This document shows positions 1 to 10,986 of a stretch of DNA of 64,000 bases, one piece after another. The stretch is from the NCBI RefSeq assembly GCF_018812025.1, contig NC_063066.1, forward strand, positions 1,037,192-1,101,191. The letters run 5' to 3'. Source of the DNA: Megalobrama amblycephala (lineage: Eukaryota; Chordata; Actinopteri; Cypriniformes; Xenocyprididae). The position numbers and the translations under genes were made by a program. The notes under the pieces were generated by a model. It made no database searches. It saw only the letters and a program-made list of their open reading frames with translations, and had not been told where the DNA came from. How positions within the stretch are numbered: the first letter of the stretch is position 1; each line of letters opens with the position of its first letter.

Positions 1-325
1 ACAAACTTCTGCACAGAAACTGATTTTCCAATGCCAGCGACTCCCTTTGTCAGTGCAGTTCGGATCTCCTTGTGTTGTCCAGGTGCTTCAAACAATTGTG
101 TGCATTTAACCTGTATCTCTTGAGATTCATGACGCCTGGAAGCAACTTCAATCTGTCTGACCTCATGTTCAGTATTGACCTGTTCACTGCCACCCTGAGT
201 GATATAGAGATCTGTGTAGATGTTATTCAGAAGTGTGGAGTCACCTTGCTTCGCAATTCCTTCAAACACACATTGATACTTCTTCTTTAGGCCACATTTG
301 AGCTGATTAATGAAGAACAGCTCAT
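1..325 (-). CDS. NLR-A exon 6: FISNA and Walker A part of the FISNA-NACHT exon (partial)
   Basis: The exon opens after a TTTAG acceptor (reverse complement of 326-330) with the last two bases of a split codon, then reads ELFFINQLKCGLKKKYQCV. This is the FISNA segment that precedes NACHT in fish NLRs. The nucleotide-binding loop GVAGIGKS is at 21-44, with intact Lys and Ser. The exon is cut by the window edge 20 bases later. It is very close to the equivalent part of NLR-B (47660-47984). Confidence 0.9.
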
Positions 326-3300
326 CTAAACACAGGAACAGAAAATAGTTTTAGTCTGAATTTTCTCTCCTACATTTATAAGTGTCAATCAGACAGATGA
401 TCATGAGTCTCTGACCTTCTAGAGCATCAGCAGCTTCATCCTGCTTCATCTCTCTCAGGTAATGTAGTGTGAGATCAAGAGCTGCTGCTTTGGTACTGCA
501 TCCATTCTCATTAAAGTCCTTCACAAAGAATTGTGTGTTCTCTTTTTGTAATATTTTCTTAAACTTTTCTAGTTCATTCTTCAGAAATGCGATTATTTTG
601 CTCTCAAGATCCTACAAACAAAGCAAGAGAAAATAAGACAAAGAACAACACAATTTAACCAGATCCACATCCATATTTGGTCAAAACTATTTATTTAGAT
701 ATTAAACATTTATGTAAAAGAAACCAGTTAAAAACAAATGTTAAATGTTAATTAGCTGTAATTTTTAACACACAAAAACAACACATTTTTCTTACATTTT
801 GATTATTATTTATGGGTTCTTCAAATTTTTATTCTAGTATTTGTGCAAGAAATGTTCAGTAAATTATTTGTTATAGTTTTTTAACCTTTATGAAAATGTG
901 TTTTCCTACCTGGAAGATCTTAAGGAGATTGCCTTGAAGGAAATTCTCATGTTTTTTGTGAGTCTGAACATCTTTTTGTGAGTCTAATGTCTCACATTGA
1001 AGCCTGTTAGACAAAATAAAATACTGCGTTTTTACAAAAACACTGTAAGTTAGTCACCAACAATAAGCGTGTAGCCAATCAGCATTAGGGTGTGTATGGC
1101 AGTCGAGGAGAGAGAACAAGCAAGAGGGAGATTTGAAGAAAAACAGAAAGAGATGCAGAAAGAGAGATACAAAAGAGCTCAAAAGAATATCTGCGCTTCA
1201 TTTTTTCTGAAGCATTATTTTGTTGCGCATCAGCTGTGATAAACAGACATTCACTCTCACATTGTGTGTGTAACAGTGGTCAGATAGTGAGAGTTGTGCA
1301 GGTAAACCACTGCACACTGATGACCGCTAGAGAATGAGGTGTTTAGTGTCAATGTTAGTGCTCTCGCCTCACCTGCCAGCAGCGATCGGGGTTCGAGACT
1401 GACTCAGAGCAGGGTGGTTAGGATTGGAGGGTGAGTTTTGGAGGTGGAGCAATGAAGAGAGGCGTGTGTTTGTTTGGGTTGATTTCAAATAAATTTTCAA
1501 AAATGGCTTACCCCAACTTTAACAGTGAAAAAGAAAACATGAGCTATTTAAAGTTTACGCTGTTAAAGTGTAGGATCTATTTTAGTATATATAGTGAATT
1601 CTGCATTAACAATAGGTATTTTAATATGTTGTGTGTCAGCACACTAAAATAAATAGGTATTACAAGAAACAGAATTATAATTAAAATCAAAATCTTTTTG
1701 CTGATGCTCCCTTTAGGTTTTTATAGCACTGCTGATTGTAAATTAGAATGATATTTGAACAATAAATTTCATAAATATTTGCTGAAAATATTCAGTCTAT
1801 TCACACAGTGTCCAACAATAAGAAACACATGAAATACCTTTTGTTAGTTGATGGTTTTCTCTCACTGAATTTTGGTCCTTCACCTTTTGACCAGTCACTC
1901 TTCAGAGACACAGAGCTGGACACATCTGAGTCTGATCTTACACTAATGACACAAAGAGCAGAAAGATAAAACACTTTACTACAGGAGATACTTCAGTCTC
2001 ATTTGAAAGGGTTTAATGATGCAAATAGTAATTAAATGCAGTATAGACACACTTTTGTCCATCTATGACTGAAGATGGATGGAAGGACATAGTCATGTTT
2101 GGGTTGTAAGCATAGGCGCCGATCCGGATCAGGGAGCTGGAGCACCCACGGAAAAATACGAGATATTCTCCATTGATTTTAACCAATGAAAAATCGATTG
2201 GCACTTTCAGACACGACGATCTTCACCCTTTTTTAGTTTGTCTAAGGCTGTTTCTATGGCGATATATTAATGGCAAACGTCGAGAGCGCATATCCAAGTG
2301 ATGCACGAGCACAAATGGCAGCTCTCAATCAGATGTGCAAACTCAAACTCAAGCTCTCCTTGCATCAGATATCAGCGAGAGCATGACTTGCGACAACACT
2401 CGTAAAAAGAATGTGCTTTTGGGTCGAAATTGTCATCTCGCTGCACAGATATAATGCAAATGAAGCATCCAGTTGACGTTAATTTGAGTTAAATAAGAAG
2501 CGAACTAGCGCTGAAACGTGTTTTTGAAATGCTGAGGAACGTTGTGGGTATGTTAAGTCTTCAGACATACACGTCAATCTATCGCTTGACTTTCCAGGGA
2601 AATCACTAACAAAATGCACACAAGCATGTCCCTGCTCTTGATATACAAACATTAATGAACTTTGTTGAATATAATGAGGAAAAAAACTAAATAAGGGCCG
2701 ATTCGAACCACTGATAATAAGAGCACAGCTGAACCTCTGACTCCATAAACCAAAATTCTGCTACGAGACCATTAAGTAATACGAAACATGAGCACGGATT
2801 TATCAATAATATAATATAATATAAATGGGGGGGTGGATGTGGGGCACTGGGCACCCATCGGCAGAAACATAAATCGGCGCCTATAGTTGTAAGATGTATT
2901 TTCCAAGGTGAATTTATGCCTCCTTGTTATTATATTACTGTAAAGATGCTCCAGACTGAGTTCAATAAAGAGGAAAGCAGAATAACACACACTGTGTTCT
3001 CTGAATTATTGTTTTATTTAAAGGATTAGTTCACTTTCAAATTCAAATTAATAAATTCAGTTGTTAAGAATAGTTCTTATCAATTGTGGATTATTTCTAA
3101 ACTTAAATCATTCTTGTCTTTTCAAGATTTGGAGAAGGTCATTCATGCTTTTATCACATCGCGTTTAGATTATTGCAACTCATTGTATTTGGGCCTTCCT
3201 CAGTCATCCATTGCTCGCCTCCAGATGGTTCAAAATGCAGCTGCAAGGATGTTAACCAGAGCAAAGAAATTTGACCATGTCACCCCAATCTTGGCATCGC

Positions 3301-6148
3301 TCCACTGGCTTCCAGTCCATTTAAGGATTCAGTTCAATATTCTGTTGTTTGTTTTTAAAGCTCTTAATGATCAAGCCCCTTCTTATTTAAAAGATCTTAT
3401 TATTCCACTTTCATCTAGTAGATCCTTAAGGTGTATATGACTTTCTTCTTTCTGATGAACACAATCAGAGAAATATTAATAAATATCCTGATGCATCTGA
3501 GCTTTATAATGTCAGTGAACGGGATCAACGAGTATGAGCTGAAGAAAGTGTCTCCATCCACATCCATCCATCATAAATGTGCTCCACGCCTCAAGGGGTT
3601 AATAAAGGCCTTCTGAAGTGAAGCGATGCATTTGTGTAAAATATGTAGATTCCACCAGACCGCCTTCCCTATTCAACGTACAAAGAAAGTGTAAAACTTT
3701 GGCCATTCAAAAAGCTTACGCTACGACCTACACCTTCCCTATTCAACTTACAGGAAAAGTATAACTGATGCGACGCCAGTTTACACTTTCTTCAAACCTT
3801 GAATATGGAAGGAGTTCTGGCGGAAGATAGATATTGTATTTCATAACTTGATAAATATTGATTTTTTTTTTACACAAATGCATCACTTCACTTCAGAAGG
3901 CCGTTGTTAACCCCCTGAGGCGTGTGGAGTACGTTATAATGGATGGATGTGGATGGAGACACTTTCTTCAGCCAATATTTGTTGATCCTGTTCACTGACA
4001 TTATAAAGCTCGGATGCGTCAGGATATTTATTAATATTTCTCAGACTCTGTTCATCAGAAAGAAGAAAGTCATATAGTGTCATGTAATTTTCACTTGAAA
4101 GTAAACTAATCCTTTAAGGGTGCATTCACACTTGTAGTTCGGTTCGTTTGGTTCATTTGGTCCAGACCAAAGAAGAAAAAATTCATTTAGTCCTGGTCTG
4201 ATTAGTGTTCAGATTGGCAATTTTATCACCGAACCAAAAGATAATGAACCTAAAGGCACAGGGAGACATTCACAACGTGATTGGTCGGATTTTATGACGT
4301 ATTCCCTATTTTGAGACGGAACTTACAGAACATCCAAAACAATGCTGTGTGCTGAGATAAATGCGCTCGTTGTGTGTGTGTAGCCTGCATGTGATGGTAT
4401 TTTGGACAGCTGGGAACTCGTAAAGAGCTTATACAATGTGTAAAGTAGTCAAAACAGCGGCGGGAATCCATCCGTCACACACAAACAATCTGCTGCGTGG
4501 AGATGAGCGTCTGATGCCTGTGATGGGCAAACTCACGACTGTGACAAGAAAAACTAATATGCGTGAGGATTCTGTCCTTTTTAGAGTCTCCTCTTCCTGT
4601 TTTTGATTCGTTTACATGTCTTTGGTCCGTGTTGCGTTCATATATCATTCGAACCGCACCAGAGTTCACTTGGAAGCAGACTGAGACCCATCTTTTCAGT
4701 CTCGGTCCGCTTGTTTGGTACGCACAGGGTTCGGATGGCAGCGTTCACACATGCTCAAATGAACCGCACTAACAAACTAACCAATCATTTTAATTGAACT
4801 AAACATGACAAGTGTGAACACACCCTAATTTCCATCACATTTGCTAATGCAATGCTGTGACACAAAACACATGAAATGCTTTTCAGTAGCTGATGACACA
4901 CCAATATTAAATTGGTATTATAAAAAAACACATGAAATACCTTTTGTTAGTTGATGGTTTTCTCTCACTGAATTTTGGTCCTTCCTCTTTTGAACAGTCA
5001 CTCTTCACAGACACAGAGCTGGACACATGTGAACCTGATCTTACACTAATGACACAAAGAGCAGAAAGATAAAACACTTTACTACAGGAGATACTTCAGG
5101 ATTCATGTTTAATTAAGCCCAGTTTAACAAACAAATTATTGGTCTAAAAAGCCCCTGCTCACTGTTTCCAGCTATTTGTTTTTCAGTGTTCATTTTTAGT
5201 AATTCCCAGTGGACATCAAGTGTGATGTTAAAATGATTTGTTCACAGTCTTAAACATCTACAGTCATGTAGAAGCTCTGTACGTTAGTTAGTTATTAACT
5301 GTGCCATTGTCTATAAAGCCCTGTTTGACATGTATATTTGACTTGTTCTAATTAAAGTTTCCACATTATTTACATTCACTATCCACTAAACAAGCACCTT
5401 TAAACTGTAATGAAATACACTTTAATCAGGGTTTGTACAGGACTATATGGTGTCACGGTAGAACACAAAGCAAACAGGTAGATCCAAGTGCAGCGATAGG
5501 GGTTTATTTAGGGCAAATCCAAAAGCGTAATCCAGTTAACAAGCAGGGGTCAAAATCCAAAAACAGCAGTCCAACAAAAAACTAGAAACAAAACCAGCGA
5601 ACAAGAAAACCTGGGAACAGACATCTGGGGTGACATTAACAACGAACCACAAACACAGACAGAAACACCTCAGTATAAGTACACAAACACTAATGAAATG
5701 ATGCCAAACAGGTGAGTGCAATGATAATGAGATAGAGTCCGGGGAGTGCGTGATGGGATATGTAGTCCTTGGGGTGAAAACAGTCCAGGATGGAGTGCCC
5801 TCAAGTGGCTAATTCGGGCACTCTCACTGACGGTCGTGACATATGGTACATTAAACATATTTAACTGTGATAAATGTTCCTGTAAATTAAATATGAAACC
5901 AGTTTCAAGTCATTTTTAATCTGCAGTAATCTAGAAACATTCATAGGAAGTTGTGAATTGTTTTGCACAGCATTAGACATGTCAACGGTGAGAGAAAACA
6001 CTCCTTGTTGATCAGGCTGTTCTTTACAGGACAAACCTGAAACTCCAGCAGTGTTTAAAATGATTGTGTGAAAACAGACGCAGTCTTACCTCTGTTTCTC
6101 TGAGAGACTCATCTTAGAGAGAGAGTCCTTTCCTCGCTCCTCTGACAT
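1..6148 (-). CDS. NLR-A: FISNA-NACHT NLR gene, 5' part (spliced, runs off left edge)
   Basis: This is the 5' part of a fish-type NOD-like receptor, a cytosolic innate immune sensor family. Coding exons read from right to left: 6090-6148, 4941-5039, 1838-1936, 910-1003, 416-611 and 1-325. All junctions have GT/AG ends and compatible phases. The predicted N-terminus starts MSEERGKDSLSKMSLSEKQR. Two copies of a 33-residue repeat follow (cores SSVSVKSDCSKEEGPKFSER and SSVSLKSDWSKGEGPKFSER), then a linker, a helical segment and the beginning of FISNA-NACHT. The Walker A motif GVAGIGKS is encoded at 21-44. The rest of NACHT and the LRRs lie left of the window. It is the paralogue of NLR-B; base 1 corresponds to 47660. 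It has one more N-terminal repeat exon than NLR-B. No stop or frameshift is seen in the visible exons, so it may be functional, but most of the gene is not in view. Confidence 0.85.
416..611 (-). CDS. NLR-A exon 5: helical pre-FISNA segment
   Basis: A 196-bp exon with acceptor TTTGTAG and donor GTCAG. It encodes a charged, helix-rich segment beginning DLESKIIAFLKNELEKFKKI and ending in LHYLREMKQDEAADALE. Length and phase match the exon at 48079-48274 of NLR-B exactly. Segments like this sit between the N-terminal repeats and FISNA in cyprinid NLRs. Its specific role is not known to me. Confidence 0.85.
910..1003 (-). CDS. NLR-A exon 4: linker exon
   Basis: A 94-bp exon with acceptor AACAG and donor GTAGG, reading LQCETLDSQKDVQTHKKHEN and continuing to KIFQ. 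Its counterpart in NLR-B (48930-49014) is 85 bp. The 9-bp difference keeps the frame, as expected if both copies stayed under coding constraint. Confidence 0.8.
1044..1480 (+). mobile_element. Insert absent from copy 2, with tRNA-like SINE head
   Basis: Sequence present only in the NLR-A intron. Around 1350-1420 it has a tRNA-derived look: GCTCTCGCCTCACCTG followed by a B-box-like GGGGTTCGAGACT. This suggests a SINE, but no poly(A)/tail or clear target duplication was found. Confidence 0.35.
1838..1936 (-). CDS. NLR-A exon 3: N-terminal 33-residue repeat, second copy
   Basis: A 99-bp symmetric exon (33 codons) with acceptor GTAAG and donor GTATTTC. It encodes a Ser-rich peptide with core SSVSLKSDWSKGEGPKFSER and tail KPSTNK. 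Such short repeated exons are a hallmark of the N-terminus of zebrafish-type NLRs. It is a near copy of the exon at 4941-5039, including flanking intron, but carries Trp where that one has Cys. Confidence 0.85.
2111..2885. mobile_element. Non-autonomous hAT element with 8-bp target duplication
   Basis: Ends are CATAGGCGCCGA and, inverted, TATAGGCGCCGA. The flanks are identical 8-mers GTTGTAAG (2103-2110 and 2886-2893), the target-duplication length typical of hAT transposons. At 775 bp with no transposase frame it must depend on a transposase elsewhere. It lies in the intron between the two N-terminal repeat exons of NLR-A. Confidence 0.85.
3022..4113. mobile_element. Palindromic MITE flanked by TTAA
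   Basis: Terminal inverted repeats begin AGGATTAGTTCACTTTC and are flanked by TTAA on both sides (3018-3021, 4114-4117). Internal arms 3431-3650 and 3862-4075 are long inverted copies of each other, so the single strand could fold into a hairpin. A LINE fragment sits in the left arm. TTAA flanks suggest a piggyBac-type mobiliser, but this is not proven. Confidence 0.65.
3084..3430 (+). pseudogene. LINE (L2/CR1-like) reverse transcriptase C-terminal fragment
   Basis: The open frame contains HAFITSRLDYCNSLYLGLP, QNAAARMLTRAKKFDHVTP and SLHWLPVHLRIQFNILLFVF. This is the thumb/C-terminal region typical of reverse transcriptases in fish L2/CR1-type non-LTR retrotransposons. The catalytic YADD part is missing, so it is a truncated, non-functional fragment lying inside the MITE 3022-4113. 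Confidence 0.8.
4117..4826. mobile_element. MITE with AGGGTGNNTTCACAC ends
   Basis: Ends AGGGTGCATTCACACTTG and, inverted, AGGGTGTGTTCACACTTG. No coding capacity. It abuts the MITE to its left. A second, disrupted copy in the opposite orientation is at 41195-43057. Superfamily not assigned; no clean target duplication seen. Confidence 0.65.
4941..5039 (-). CDS. NLR-A exon 2: N-terminal 33-residue repeat, first copy
   Basis: A 99-bp symmetric exon with acceptor GTAAG and donor GTATTTC, core SSVSVKSDCSKEEGPKFSER. It is closer to the single repeat exon of NLR-B (49358-49456; SVKSDCSKEKGP) than to its neighbour at 1838-1936. Removing or adding one such exon keeps the reading frame. Confidence 0.85.
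5451..5841 (-). mobile_element. Solo LTR, copy-1 specific
   Basis: A 391-bp unit TGTCACGG...TCGTGACA flanked by a 5-bp duplication TATGG (5446-5450, 5842-5846), as for LTR retrotransposons. No internal region, so it probably arose by LTR-LTR recombination. The orthologous site in copy 2 (~50053) is empty, so the insertion post-dates the NLR duplication. Similar in layout to the LTR at 48461 but opposite in orientation. Confidence 0.8.
6090..6148 (-). CDS. NLR-A exon 1: start codon exon
   Basis: Fifty-nine coding bases from the ATG (reverse complement of 6146-6148) to a GTAAG donor. They encode MSEERGKDSLSKMSLSEKQ plus two bases of the next codon. An internal Met (MSLSEKQ) is a possible alternative start. 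The coding stretch is identical in NLR-B at 50299-50357. The 5' UTR continues to the right and probably includes further exons. Confidence 0.85.
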
Positions 6149-6610
6149 TACTGCAGATAAACTGACACTGAAAACAGCTCAGCTCTGGTGTCTCTGTGTC
6201 GCTGAAGACCATCAGATGCTCAGCATGACCTGGACATGACAATGAGTGACTGAGATTAATATCAGGATACTTCAGAGGAGAAATGATGAGGAAAAATAAG
6301 AACTCATGATGAATGTTGAGTTACAACTATGCCAAATATTAATATTATTATTTTTATGTCTTCAAAGTGACCATAAACTGTCATTCAATTTTCCATTGGT
6401 TTTGGTGAGAAAAAGCCACAGTGGATGTACTTTTTAACATTTTCAACACTAGATCACAAAGAGATCGTGATGCTTTCTAATGATCAACAACAAAAAATTA
6501 ATGCAATGACCAATCAGATGTGTTTTATTCCACTCAACACTGTTCAAAATGGTGGAGCTTTTTTCTGCTCGTGAATTCTTTCATTATAACCAACAAGTAT
6601 AAACACATTG

Positions 6611-7038
6611 GGTCTCATTCATGAATCACGAGCAGAACTAATTTTTGTGTAAATCATTTGTAAAGCCATTCTGACGTAAATGTTTAGATTCATAAAAATT
6701 TTCGTATTTTCAAAATGTTAGTTGGTACTAAAGAAATGTACACCTGCTCTCTACCATGAGTAAATGATTCGTAAAACATGTGAACGATCTGTGATCTAAT
6801 TTAAGCAAACTGATGACTGCATTTTGACGCACTATGTACCATAATAATATTTCAGTTGCTCGTGCACGAGCGCCCAATTTACGAATGTTTGGAATTCATT
6901 AATATACACATTTAACTACTGAATCCGCTGTATACGAAGGGTTTGTGAATCTGGAGGAGAGTTTTCGTAAAGGTCCATTTTATTCGCAAATTATTCAGAA
7001 TTTGCTTGTATATTTGTGAAAGTTTCATGAATGAGGCC
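6611..7038. mobile_element. MITE with GGTCTCATTCATGAA ends
   Basis: Terminal inverted repeats GGTCTCATTCATGAA / TTCATGAATGAGGCC around 428 bp of AT-rich sequence without coding potential. Absent from copy 2. A related end occurs at about 40718-40743. Confidence 0.6.
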
Positions 7039-7518
7039 TGATGTCAATAAGAGATTCACTGCACACTGTGCACAGCATAGACAACTTCATGATTATAACG
7101 GGAGTTTTTGCAGCTTTGTGTACCTTGTGTTGTGATTGACAGCTTCAGTGAATATAAGTTTGGTTTTAGTTAGTTATGTAATGCTATAAAAAACAGGGGT
7201 GTGACTTCATGATTGACAGCATCTCTGAGAGAAGTAGTCACTGAGGCACCAAAAGACTTTTTTCTGGATTTTCAGGAGATTGAAGCTTTAACTTTAATTT
7301 CTACATTTCCATAACTGTTTATTTCACACCGACATAATGATTTGTTCTGCAGTAAACTATACTAAATGATTCTGCAGGAGTGTGGGCGGGGCCTTATTAG
7401 CACGCGGCTGTACGTCATGCTAACTACTGCACAGAATCGGGTCCTAAATCAGCACAAGATGTCAGCGCTATATTGGGACATTGGCAGCTTCACTTTTCTA
7501 CCATGAAAGAGAAAGGCG

Positions 7519-7716
7519 ATGCGTCGTCCAAACTTTTTTATTCTATGGGATGACTGTGTTCATCTACCACCACTGAAGATCATTTCTGACCCAGGAAAAA
7601 CCTGCATGAAAGTCAAACTGCAACACTGGGAAAAGCAAGTGCAAAATGTGGAAACAAGAGTGAAGGGAAAAAAGGCACAAGCATACAAAAAAAGAAAATA
7701 TGAGCAGAAAACATGA
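7519..7716 (+). CDS. Unrecognised short ORF, conserved in both duplicates
   Basis: A 65-codon frame containing SDPGKTCMKVKLQHWEKQVQ and a Lys-rich tail. The duplicate at 51050-51174 keeps the frame in the core (KLQHWEKQVQNVET) but diverges at both ends. I recognise no family. It may be a fragment of an exon or a transposon frame kept by recent duplication rather than by selection. Confidence 0.2.
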   Translation: MRRPNFFILWDDCVHLPPLKIISDPGKTCMKVKLQHWEKQVQNVETRVKGKKAQAYKKRKYEQKT

Positions 7717-8381
7717 TTTGTGTGTGATTTGGATAACTTGTGCAATATCATTTTAAATGTGTTTAAAGTTTTGGTTTTGTGTTTATTTTTGATTCATGCT
7801 TAATTTTCAATTCATTTTCAATTCATTCATTTTTCAGTTTTGTGCAACATTTTTAAATGCATTTTTAAATTTTTGATTCATAATTATTATTTTTTTTTTT
7901 AATCTGTGACTGTAACACATTTGATGGGAAATTGGTCCCATGCCATGAGTCGGGTCCACACTGTGCGATTTATAATAGTCCTTTACGATTGTTGCTTGTC
8001 TACGGTGACCGGGAGGGGACATGTTCAGTTCACTTAGTTTTGTCGTGGCCACGACATGTTAACTCGTGGGAACATGATAAGTCGTGAGATCATATGGTGA
8101 GGGAACAATATATTATTCTTATGGCCACGACTTCTTTATTTTGAGGGAACGACATAATTTCTCATGGCCACAAATTAAATGCATAAACAACCTGCGCGAC
8201 CATGGCAACCTGGAATTATCAGAAATGGATAGGCCTATAATAATATTTATTTTTAATTGAGAAAAAGTGCAGAACTAAGAAATAATTATTTAAACATATT
8301 GCCTATTGTGTCTTTTAAATCCATTCCACTGATCGTTAATTTTTATTTAATATTTTAGGCCTATATTATTATTTTTATTAT

Positions 8382-9336
8382 GGCCGCATTTACACTGCAA
8401 GTCTTAATGCACAGATCCGATCTTTTGACCATATCCGATTTTTTTGGACGACGTGCTTACATTTCTTTTAAAAGTGACCTGTATCGGATGTGTCCTTTTT
8501 ACACTGCACTTGGCGAAACGTACCAAAAATAGCCTATTTGACATCACAAATCAATTTCAATGGTACATTGAGCTTAATTTATTGACATGAATTCATATAG
8601 AAACCCTTTTAATGCAATAGTTACATCCCTGCATAAAAATAATACAAATTCTTCACGACAGTATACGTACGCAGCTCTGCTGGAAGCGTGTGAGTTGAAG
8701 AATACTCGGGTACGGGTAGATATTCACAGCTTCTTGGGCTCGAATCCGCCATCCTATACTAGGTTTTTTTTTTTTTTTTTTTTGTCATTAAAACAAATGC
8801 ATTCATCAGTGATTGTATATCAAGGGCAGTTGCAAGTTTGTGTGCTTTTTATTTTGTGGTTTCAATGGAACGAATAGGGACTGAAGCGCGCGTCTGTGCA
8901 CGAGCCGTCGTCACCGACAACAGTGACAACGAACACTCAGTGTGATTTGAAGAGCAACACATTTCAACGTCAGATCGCCTTTTATTTAACACAAACAAAT
9001 TAAATTAATAATCTGCCAGTCAACTAGAGATGTTCCGTTTGTTATAGGTATGTCTGTACCGCGAAATGTTAAAAAACCCTCACTTTTCAATGACGCAGGA
9101 GTCGCATTTACAGGGGAATATCCGATCTGTCCGCTTACACTGCAGGCGCAAACGCACGTATCCGATTCATATCTGATTTATAACTACATATGAATGAGGC
9201 CTGAAACCGATCTGTGAAAATCGGAATCCATGCGCTTTTTTCCTGCTTACACGGTCGTGACTCATATCCGATCTGTGCCACATGGGAGGAAAAAATCGGA
9301 ATTGGGTCACTTGAACCGTGCAGTGTAAATGGGGCC
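8382..9336. mobile_element. MITE / non-autonomous DNA transposon with GGCCGCATTTACACTGCA ends
   Basis: Inverted ends GGCCGCATTTACACTGCA and TGCAGTGTAAATGGGGCC bound 955 bp. Inside is repeated ATCCGAT/ATCGGA sequence in both orientations and a poly-T run (8763-8783). No transposase. Not present in copy 2, so specific to copy 1. Confidence 0.65.
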
Positions 9337-9899
9337 TAAGATTATCATTATTGGTTACATGACTTAAGACATTTGAAGGCCAAAAACATGAAAAATAATA
9401 GCTTTAAAACCATGTCAGTGGACAGTAGATTATTATACCTGTTCTCTCCTCCTCTCCATCACTCTCTCTTTTTCTCTGTCTTCTTATCTTGCTCTGTCTC
9501 TTCCCCTCCTAAAGCTGAGCTTTGACTGATAAACCCATTTTCATCTGTGAAGAAAGTAAACATGATATTTATATGTTTTATGAATCATTTTCTTAGACAA
9601 GTTCATTTACTGAAGGCTACAAGCTAGGTAACAGTTTAATAAATTCATTCACAATATGAGCACATTCATTATTAATTTAACGCCTAATATGATGAAAACG
9701 GATTCGTTAGTGTTTATTGTCCCTCACATTAATTAATTACATGAATCTGGTAAATTATATAGGCAATTCAAAATGGCGAGATTAGACAAAAGTTCATTAG
9801 TTTGCATCCCTGATTATTTCTGTCGGTAGTTTAACGTTTCTATCCTAAAACAGCTGTCAAATATGAAATGTTTAGTTTATCTCATCTTATCTCGCACTT

Positions 9900-10060
9900 T
9901 ATGACCGTTAACCGAAGCGTCGCTGAAATTCCCGCTCAACAGCTTCTGTGAACATAAACTCCGCCTACTTTGATTTGATTGGTCATCTCAAATATTCTGA
10001 CAGTGACGTCAGACCGCTGAGGCTCAGATGAGAAGATCTGGTGAGTGTAATATCCTTACA
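9900..10060 (-). promoter_or_regulatory. Candidate promoter / 5' UTR start of NLR-A
   Basis: A locally GC-richer block upstream of NLR-A. It has a palindromic CRE TGACGTCA (10004-10011) and an ATTGG/CCAAT box (9978-9982), followed on the minus strand by GGCGGAG and CpG-containing sequence. It is strongly conserved in the second copy (56530-56690) although neighbouring sequence has diverged or been interrupted. That it drives the NLR is inference; a plus-strand transcript could also start here. Confidence 0.4.
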
Positions 10061-10539
10061 TCACTAAATTACAGTTAATATTATATTAGGCGATTATTTC
10101 ACTAACTTTATTATATAGATTCACCTCAGAAAAATACAGAGGGCGGACCTCCGGGAATTTCATGAATATTCATATAAGCTCCGCCTTCTGAAACTAAATC
10201 TCCAAACACTGGCCCTGATTCAAGACATTCCCTAACTGGAAATACTGGATTCTCCAAAGAATACTTTCGACTTCACATTATCACAAAACAACATCCTAAA
10301 ACTGGAAATAAACCTTTTTATAAAAAAAGAATTATTACTTTCTACAAAACGAATGTCCATAAAACTGTTTGTTTTAGTAATTCCTGGCTGTTTCTTCATC
10401 GTTTGTTAAAGTTTTATAACAGGTATAAGTTATAACTTATGTTAGGCTATAACTGAACATATCATGTTAATAATCATAATCACATGAAATCCGTTCATAT
10501 TCCTCAAATAACTGTAATGGTGTCAGTATTAAAGCTTAC

Positions 10540-10690
10540 TTCAGCAGTACAGACGGTCTTGTCCTGCAGGAACAGAATCCAGAAGTCTCTGAAACACTTT
10601 CAGTTTGAGACTCACCTGTGCTCCTGTTTGTCACGTGATTCAATCTGTGTTAAAGAGATTCTGCTTCATCTTCTGCTGTTTTCATCTGAA
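10540..10690 (-). other. Possible non-coding exons upstream of NLR-A
   Basis: On the minus strand there is a stretch ending CACAG followed by GTGAGTC, and then CCTGCAG followed by a short segment and GTAAGC. These look like two small exons separated by a ~50-bp intron. The block is essentially unchanged at 57130-57330. There is no coding potential on this strand. It could equally be chance splice-like sequence. Confidence 0.2.
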
Positions 10691-10986
10691 GACTTGTAAT
10701 GTTTAACAGTGAAAGCAGCGCTCTGAAACATTATATAAACATGGTACACCTGTGATGATGTTGTGCTAATGTTTACTGATGTTTGAGAAACCAGTTTTGG
10801 TGCATTACCGCCACCAGCTGGACAGAGTTTGAGCGACAACATGATGCCTAAATGTATTTTTTTTTTTACATAAAACATCTAAACTTGTATTGTTGTCTGA
10901 AGAAACAAGGTTTTGTCTGTAGTTCATTTCCTTAATTCAGTTAATTACTGAAATAACTCATTATTGCTGCTGCTAAAACACTCATC

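Larger units (their letters stand above)
1..6330. repeat. Segmental duplication, copy 1, 5' NLR block (pairs with 47660-50530)
   Basis: Exons and introns of NLR-A align colinearly with 47660..50530. Copy-1-specific inserts are ~1044-1480, ~2000-4900 (extra exon plus three transposons) and the solo LTR 5451-5841. Copy 2 has its own solo LTR at 48461-48853. Confidence 0.85.
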
